Positions 59,580-64,000 of a stretch of DNA of 64,000 nucleotides are shown here, piece after piece. A model generated the notes under the pieces. That model worked only from the letters and a program-made list of their open reading frames with translations. It did not search any database and was not told the DNA's origin. Both the position numbers and the translations under genes were made by a program. The number at the start of each line of letters is the position of its first letter. Positions within the stretch are counted from its first letter, which is position 1. Source of the stretch: UMGS1766 sp963597355 (GTDB taxonomy: Bacteria; Bacillota; Clostridia; Oscillospirales; Oscillospiraceae); NCBI GenBank assembly GCA_963597355.1, contig CAVBPR010000016.1, positions 26,429 to 90,428 on the forward strand, given 5' to 3'.

Positions 59580-60521
59580 TTACTTTTTTTCTGTCCAATG
59601 ATTATAAATATTGGCAAGGATGGCACCAGAAATATTGTGCCACACAGAAAAAATCGCACCGGGTACCGTTGCCATGGCAAGCATTGGAAAGGCTGTTCCT
59701 GCAAGCGAAGTTGCCAAACCGGAGTTTTGCATTCCCACTTCAATTGAAAGTGCTTTTGCTTTTGGAACGCTTAAGTGCAGCAGTTTCCCGACTCCGAGGC
59801 CACATGCATAACCCAAAAGATTGTGCAGAATAACAACAGCAAAAACAACCACACCGGTGGTCAATATCTTTTCCGCATTGTGTGACACCACTGCAGCAAC
59901 AATCAGACAAATAGCAAGCACTGAAACAAGAGGAAGCACCTTAATCAGCCTTCTCGTCACCTTGCCAAAGAATTTATTGACGATAAACCCCAAAGCAATC
60001 GGTATAATTACCACTTTTACTATGGACAGACACATACTGACCGGATCAACTGTAACCGTTGTTTTTAAAAGAAAGTAGGTAATTGCAGGCGTAAGAACGG
60101 GAGCAAGAATCGTATTCACACTGGTCATTCCCACAGAAAGAGCGACATCTCCTTTGGAAAGATAAGTAATTACATTACTCGACGTTCCTCCCGGGCAGGT
60201 ACCAACCAAAACAACACCAGCCAAAAGAGCCGCATCCAGTTGAAAGAGCTTACCCAGTGCAATGGCCAGCAATGGCATAATGGTAAATTGAACTAAGCAG
60301 CCAATTAAAATATCTACGGGATGAGTAAACACCAATTTAAAATCATCTAAGCTCAGGGTAAGACCCATACCAAACATTACAATCATCAAAAGATAATTTA
60401 CCCAAGACGTCTGAATCCACAGGCAGGTGTGCGGCGCTAAAAGTGCCAGTGCCGCAATGGCTAAGACAATCAGAGCCATATATTTTCCAAACCAGGCACT
60501 TAATTTCTCAAGCAAATTCAT
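59580..60521 (-). CDS. BASS-family sodium symporter (bile-acid:Na+ / PanS type)
   Basis: 313 residues, ten hydrophobic helices. GTCPGGTSSNVITYLSKGD is the crossover motif with the Na+-binding residues and EVGMQNSGLATSLA the second crossover. Family members carry bile acids, pantothenate precursors, pyruvate or other organic anions; motifs do not decide. ATG 60521 has AGGGG nine to ten bases upstream; a TTG overlapping that site was rejected. Follows sstT by 66 bases on the same strand, possibly cotranscribed. Confidence 0.9.
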   Translation of the reverse strand: MNLLEKLSAWFGKYMALIVLAIAALALLAPHTCLWIQTSWVNYLLMIVMFGMGLTLSLDDFKLVFTHPVDILIGCLVQFTIMPLLAIALGKLFQLDAALLAGVVLVGTCPGGTSSNVITYLSKGDVALSVGMTSVNTILAPVLTPAITYFLLKTTVTVDPVSMCLSIVKVVIIPIALGFIVNKFFGKVTRRLIKVLPLVSVLAICLIVAAVVSHNAEKILTTGVVVFAVVILHNLLGYACGLGVGKLLHLSVPKAKALSIEVGMQNSGLATSLAGTAFPMLAMATVPGAIFSVWHNISGAILANIYNHWTEKK

Positions 60522-60586
60522 TGACTGCAACCCCTTACAAATAACTTACCTTTGCGTTATCCGCAGAGCAAGCACAAAATTTATTT

Positions 60587-61858
60587 TTAGTTTGCACTTC
60601 TCTTCCGCATAAACGCTGGAAGCGGCTTGCCTTCTTTCAGCCACTGATGGTATTCGGCCGTTGCGGCAAATTCAACATCACCGGCAGAATTCAATGCAGT
60701 CTCCACGGAGTCCTGAACAACACCGATGATAAATCCAACACCGACAACTTGCATTGCAACGTCATTCGAAATGCCAAACAGAGAACAAGCCATCGGAATC
60801 AGAAGCAGCGAACCGCCTGCTACGCCGGATGCACCGCATGCACCAAGGGCGGACATAACGGACAGCAAAATTGCTGCCGGCAACGACACCTGCATTCCCA
60901 GCGTGTTAGCAGCTGCCAGAGTCATGATCGTAATCGTAATTGCTGCGCCATCCATGTTGATGGTGGCTCCCAAAGGAATGGAAACAGAATAGATGTCCTT
61001 ATCCAGCCCCAGCTCTTCACACAGAGCCATATTCACCGGAATGTTGGCCGCAGAACTGCGGGTAAAGAAAGCTGTCAAGCCGCTTTCTTTTAAGCAGCGG
61101 AATACCAGCGGATAGGGGTTGCAGTGCAAATAAATAAAGATGATTGCCGGGCTGATCACCAGGGCCATAAACAGCATTGTGCCAACCAAAAGCAAAAGCA
61201 ACGATCCATACTGCGTGAAAATAGACAAACCATTGCTTGCTACGTTTGTAAACACCAAGCCCATAATACCAAAGGGCGCAAGGTTAATAATCCAGCGCAC
61301 GATTGTGGAAACAGCCTCTGCTGTATTGTTCATAAATGTCTTGGTTGTATCGCTTCCCAGTTTTTTCATTGCCACACCGAACAGGCATGCCCACATCAAA
61401 ATACCAATATAGTTGCCGTTGATAATGGAAGAAATCGGATTTGAAACAATATTTGTCAACAGGGTGTGCATAACTTCTGCAAGTCCCTGCGGCACCACAT
61501 CCGCCTCAGCCGCCTCAGCCAATACAATTGTTTGGGGAAAGAGCTTGCTGGTAATTACACTTAATACCGCCGCCACAAAGGTGGTCAGCATATAGAGCCA
61601 TACCACTGTGCCGAAGCGACGATCTAATTTTGATGATCCCTGCGCCAGTGCGCTGGAGACAATGACGAAAACCAGGATCGGAGCGATGCTTTTCAACGCA
61701 CCCACAAACAGACTGCCTAATTCTTCAATCCAAACTGCCCCTGGACAAATCAACGCCAATGCGGCGCCAATCACAAGACCTATGGCAATTCGTAAAATCA
61801 GACTCACGCTGGAATACGCCGTTGTAATTTTTTTGAATACCTTTGCAATTTGACTCAT
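60587..61858 (-). CDS. sstT: Serine/threonine:Na+ symporter
   Basis: 423 residues of the DAACS (glutamate-transporter-fold) family in the SstT branch. FFTRSSAANIPVNMALCEELG carries the Ser-rich HP1 hairpin, ATINMDGAAITI the NMDG-type Na+ motif, and GACGASGVAGGSLLLIP the HP2 hairpin. Motif match to SstT is close. AGAAGGGA precedes the ATG 61858. No regulatory leader recognised upstream. Confidence 0.94.
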   Translation of the reverse strand: MSQIAKVFKKITTAYSSVSLILRIAIGLVIGAALALICPGAVWIEELGSLFVGALKSIAPILVFVIVSSALAQGSSKLDRRFGTVVWLYMLTTFVAAVLSVITSKLFPQTIVLAEAAEADVVPQGLAEVMHTLLTNIVSNPISSIINGNYIGILMWACLFGVAMKKLGSDTTKTFMNNTAEAVSTIVRWIINLAPFGIMGLVFTNVASNGLSIFTQYGSLLLLLVGTMLFMALVISPAIIFIYLHCNPYPLVFRCLKESGLTAFFTRSSAANIPVNMALCEELGLDKDIYSVSIPLGATINMDGAAITITIMTLAAANTLGMQVSLPAAILLSVMSALGACGASGVAGGSLLLIPMACSLFGISNDVAMQVVGVGFIIGVVQDSVETALNSAGDVEFAATAEYHQWLKEGKPLPAFMRKRSAN

Positions 61859-62329
61859 ACAAAAATCCCTTCTCTAATGTTTACTGCCTGTTGCTTTTGC
61901 ACAACGGGTTATATTATACTGAAAAATAAATACGATTGCAATAGGCGGACACTTGTTCACGTCTGAAAAGCATGTAGGCAACAATGCATCTTGGACAACA
62001 GAGAAAAATATGAGAGATATACATTGCACAAAGTTTCGGCTGCTCAAAGCCTGTCTGATGCTTATCCGCAACAAGCAATTCTTTGGCTCATTGCACACGC
62101 AAAAAGCGCCAGTACATCCTCAAATGAGAATGAGCTGACGCTCGATTATTGGTTACGATATTCAGATATAAGAAAACCACCAGAGCCGTTTTTTCAGATA
62201 CTCTGGTGGTAAGTTTGTTGTTGTGGAATGACTTCCTATATTGTTTTCAAAATTTGTGGTAAATTCGTAAGCTTCTCAGCTTCCAAAAGTCCGCAAACCC
62301 GCATAAACACTGGTTTTTACAGCCCTTAC
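61859..62329. other. Gene-poor stretch with a terminator; possible gene relic
   Basis: 471 bases. On the plus strand a frame at 61991-62212 reads YERYTLHKVSAAQSL..., coding-like but with a TTG start, no ribosome site, and running through the hairpin at 62176-62210. On the minus strand a short frame after the lipoprotein stub continues KTSVYAGLRTFGS, likely decayed sequence of the same lipoprotein. No intact gene seen. Confidence 0.4.
62176..62210 (-). terminator. Terminator of the aldo/keto reductase operon
   Basis: ACCACCAGAG (62176-62185) pairs with CTCTGGTGGT (62201-62210); minus strand continues TTTTCTTATA. Confidence 0.7.
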
Positions 62330-62464
62330 TTATCCAAACCCTTCATCGTCTGACTGTGTGCTGCTTGCAGATGCAGACTGGCTTTGCTTGCCTCCACAAC
62401 CAGCCAACAGCCCCATAGCCATGACGCCTATCAGGCATATGGCTATCAATTTTCTTGCTGTCAT
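62330..62464 (-). pseudogene. Truncated lipoprotein, 44 residues
   Basis: MTARKLIAICLIGVMAMG then lipobox LLAGC (Cys23), a Gly-Gly-Lys and Ser/Gln-rich linker, and a stop after EGFG. Only the signal and linker of a lipoprotein remain. It sits 50 bases downstream of an aldo/keto reductase, where Clostridia often carry a flavodoxin lipoprotein, so that is the guessed ancestor. Too short to be functional as an enzyme. Confidence 0.55.
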
Positions 62465-62515
62465 ATTCTATACCTCGTTATTTTTCACCAAATACAATCT
62501 ATGCCGATATCTGAT

Positions 62516-63520
62516 TTACTTCTTTTCATCAAGAAGTACAACGCCCTGCGGTGGATTCTGCTTAATTGCACCCACAACCGGATGTGGCATATACATTTCT
62601 TCCAGATAAGAAACATCATCCGCTGTAAGGTTTATCTTTAATGCATCCGCTGCATCCGTAAGATAAGCCTCTTTGGTTGCGCCTACAATCGGAGAGGCTA
62701 CTCCTTTTGCCCACTGCCAGGCCAATGCGATCTGCGACATTTTGCAATCATACCTGTCTGCAAGCTCTGCTACACGTTCAACAATCCGCATATCCTGCTG
62801 TTCCATGCGGTCATATTTTCCGCGGGCAACCTTATCCGTCTTTCCTCTCACAGAATCAGACCCCCATGTTCTCCGGGTCAAATGTCCTGCGGCCAGCGGG
62901 CTGTACGGCATCAGAGAAACGTTCATCTGTTCACAGATTGGAATCAGCTCCCGCTCATCCTCACGATAGAGCAGATTATAATGGTTTTCCATCGCAGAAA
63001 ATTTAGTCCATCCGTGCTTTTCGGCTGCCAGCTGCATATTATAAAACTGGTATCCGTACATAGCCGATGCTCCAAGGGAACGCACCTTACCTTCCTTCAC
63101 CAGTTCATGCAGAGCTTCCATTGTTTCCTCAATCGGAGTATCGTAATCAAATCGATGAATAATATAAAGATCCAGGTAATCTGTTCCCAGACGTTTCAAC
63201 GTTCCTTCAATCTCTCGATGAATGGCACTTTTTGATAAGCGACCCTCATTAAAATAGACCTTGGACGCGATTACGACCTTGTCTCGTGAAGTCAATTTTT
63301 TCAGCGCTTTGCCAAGATATTCCTCACTGCTCCCTGCTGAATATACATTCGCCGTATCAAAGAAATTGATTCCCAGTTCCAAAGCATGTGCAATGACAGA
63401 CTCGCTTTGTTTTTCATCCAATGTCCAGTCATGCATGGTTCCGGCTTTTCCAAAACTCATACAGCCTACACAGAGCTTTGAAATGGTAATATCGCTATTG
63501 CCAAGTTTTGTATACTCCAT
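62516..63520 (-). CDS. Aldo/keto reductase, YhdN/Tas-type
   Basis: 334-residue NADPH-dependent oxidoreductase of the AKR superfamily. FDTANVYSAGSSEEYLG holds the Asp and Tyr, VIASKVYFN the Lys, LDLYIIHRFD the His of the catalytic tetrad; the NADPH-binding end is QIALAWQWAKGVASPIVGATK. GGAGG lies at the end of the upstream AKR gene, whose stop TAA abuts this ATG. Carbonyl substrate unknown. Second of two tandem AKR genes on the minus strand. Confidence 0.94.
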   Translation of the reverse strand: MEYTKLGNSDITISKLCVGCMSFGKAGTMHDWTLDEKQSESVIAHALELGINFFDTANVYSAGSSEEYLGKALKKLTSRDKVVIASKVYFNEGRLSKSAIHREIEGTLKRLGTDYLDLYIIHRFDYDTPIEETMEALHELVKEGKVRSLGASAMYGYQFYNMQLAAEKHGWTKFSAMENHYNLLYREDERELIPICEQMNVSLMPYSPLAAGHLTRRTWGSDSVRGKTDKVARGKYDRMEQQDMRIVERVAELADRYDCKMSQIALAWQWAKGVASPIVGATKEAYLTDAADALKINLTADDVSYLEEMYMPHPVVGAIKQNPPQGVVLLDEKK

Positions 63521-64000
63521 TTACAGCTTACCTCCAAACACCGGAAAGAACCCGTATTCGCCATAGTCCTTGATCTTTTCCAAATGCTTAAGGATTTCCA
63601 TATCCTCGTCTGTAATGGTAAAATCAACCGCTGCATTGCTTTTCATATGCTCCGGGTTTGCAGTCTTCGGCAGAACAATCGTACCAAGCTGAATATCGAA
63701 GCGGATGCACAGCTGCGGAATTGTGACATCATATTTTTCAGCCATGTCAGCGATTGCCTTATTTTTCAGTGCTTCACCGTGGGCAACCGGAGAATATGCT
63801 TCCATCACGATGCCCTTCTTCTGGCAGTAACCAATCAGTTCCAAAGGTGAATTGGAAATATGACAAAGCACCTGATTGACCATAGGCTTGATTTCAGCTG
63901 TTTCCCACAGACTTTCAATATCCTCCTGCAAGAAGTTGGATACACCGATTGCACGGAGCTTTCCGGCTTTGTAGGCATCCTCCAGTGCTCTCCATGCTGC
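63521..64000 (-). CDS. Aldo/keto reductase, small-type, N-terminus cut by window edge
   Basis: The open frame continues past the apparent Met at 63931 to the window end, reading AAWRALEDAYKAGKLRAIGVSNF, an AKR signature, so the real start lies outside. Visible 159 residues: PMVNQVLCHISN, CQKKGIVMEAYSPVAHG, and LGTIVLPKTANPEHM (NADPH-binding block), of the 2,5-diketogluconate-reductase-like class. The catalytic Asp, Tyr, Lys, and His lie in the missing half. Abuts the next AKR gene directly, so one operon. Confidence 0.92.
   Translation of the reverse strand, partial: AAWRALEDAYKAGKLRAIGVSNFLQEDIESLWETAEIKPMVNQVLCHISNSPLELIGYCQKKGIVMEAYSPVAHGEALKNKAIADMAEKYDVTIPQLCIRFDIQLGTIVLPKTANPEHMKSNAAVDFTITDEDMEILKHLEKIKDYGEYGFFPVFGGKL

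Noticed and set aside
61991..62212. 73-codon plus-strand frame
   Set aside because: TTG start without ribosome site and runs through a terminator hairpin; kept only as a possible relic.

Overview
The window looks like chromosomal DNA of an anaerobic Gram-positive gut-type bacterium of the Clostridia (Bacillota), probably Oscillospirales; the genus cannot be fixed from sequence alone. Supporting signs are strong GGAGG-type ribosome sites, sigma-A promoters, many rho-independent hairpins, SepF- and TetR-type genes, a sortase-type surface protein, lipoproteins, and ferredoxin/flavin enzymes with no respiratory chain. Most genes lie on the minus strand in compact operons.

Layout. 0-15 kb is housekeeping: purE-purF behind an attenuator leader, a glycosyltransferase, a PAP2 phosphatase, rlmA, a cysteine desulfurase paired with a TtcA-type tRNA thiolase, a SepF-like protein, YccF, PrsW and MATE proteins, and an HD-polA-rimI-tsaD run. 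15.2-17.3 kb is a decayed phage or mobile-element scar: a frameshifted DNA methyltransferase, several tiny ORFs with their own promoter, and an ORF with a nonsense codon. 17.3-26.3 kb carries an M16C protease with a heterodimeric ABC exporter, then a separate operon of a trigger-factor-like chaperone, a CSAC thioredoxin, a ferredoxin:thioredoxin-reductase-like mini protein and a lipoprotein. 26.4-32.1 kb holds an FlK-type thioesterase and a TetR-controlled MMPL exporter with a long secreted coiled-coil partner.

32.2-44.4 kb is the most coherent accessory system. An HxlR regulator sits between two operons. One encodes a complete peptide-type ABC importer (A-B-C-D-F), an orphan 5-prime-nucleotidase C-terminal-domain membrane protein and a ferredoxin-fused FAD oxidoreductase. 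The divergent one encodes a second ferredoxin-FAD oxidoreductase of the same length (565 residues) and a GltD-like NAD(P)H oxidoreductase. Terminators bound both ends. I infer an import-and-reduce pathway in which the GltD-like protein feeds electrons to two flavin reductases of unknown substrate.

44.4-64 kb: a DtxR C-terminal remnant, five tRNA genes (Gly, Arg, His, Gln, Lys in transcription order), cca-pyrB (PyrB with a PyrI-like zinc tail), a 1148-residue surface protein that is about one quarter cysteine over its central half and has a recent 408-bp in-frame tandem duplication, a mobile-element relic, a CtpE-like P-type ATPase, a YmfF/YmfH-like M16 pair with no intact zinc motif followed by lgt and folD, a BASS transporter, sstT, a lipoprotein stub, and two aldo/keto reductases, the last running off the window. 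No rRNA, complete IS element, CRISPR array or replication origin was seen.
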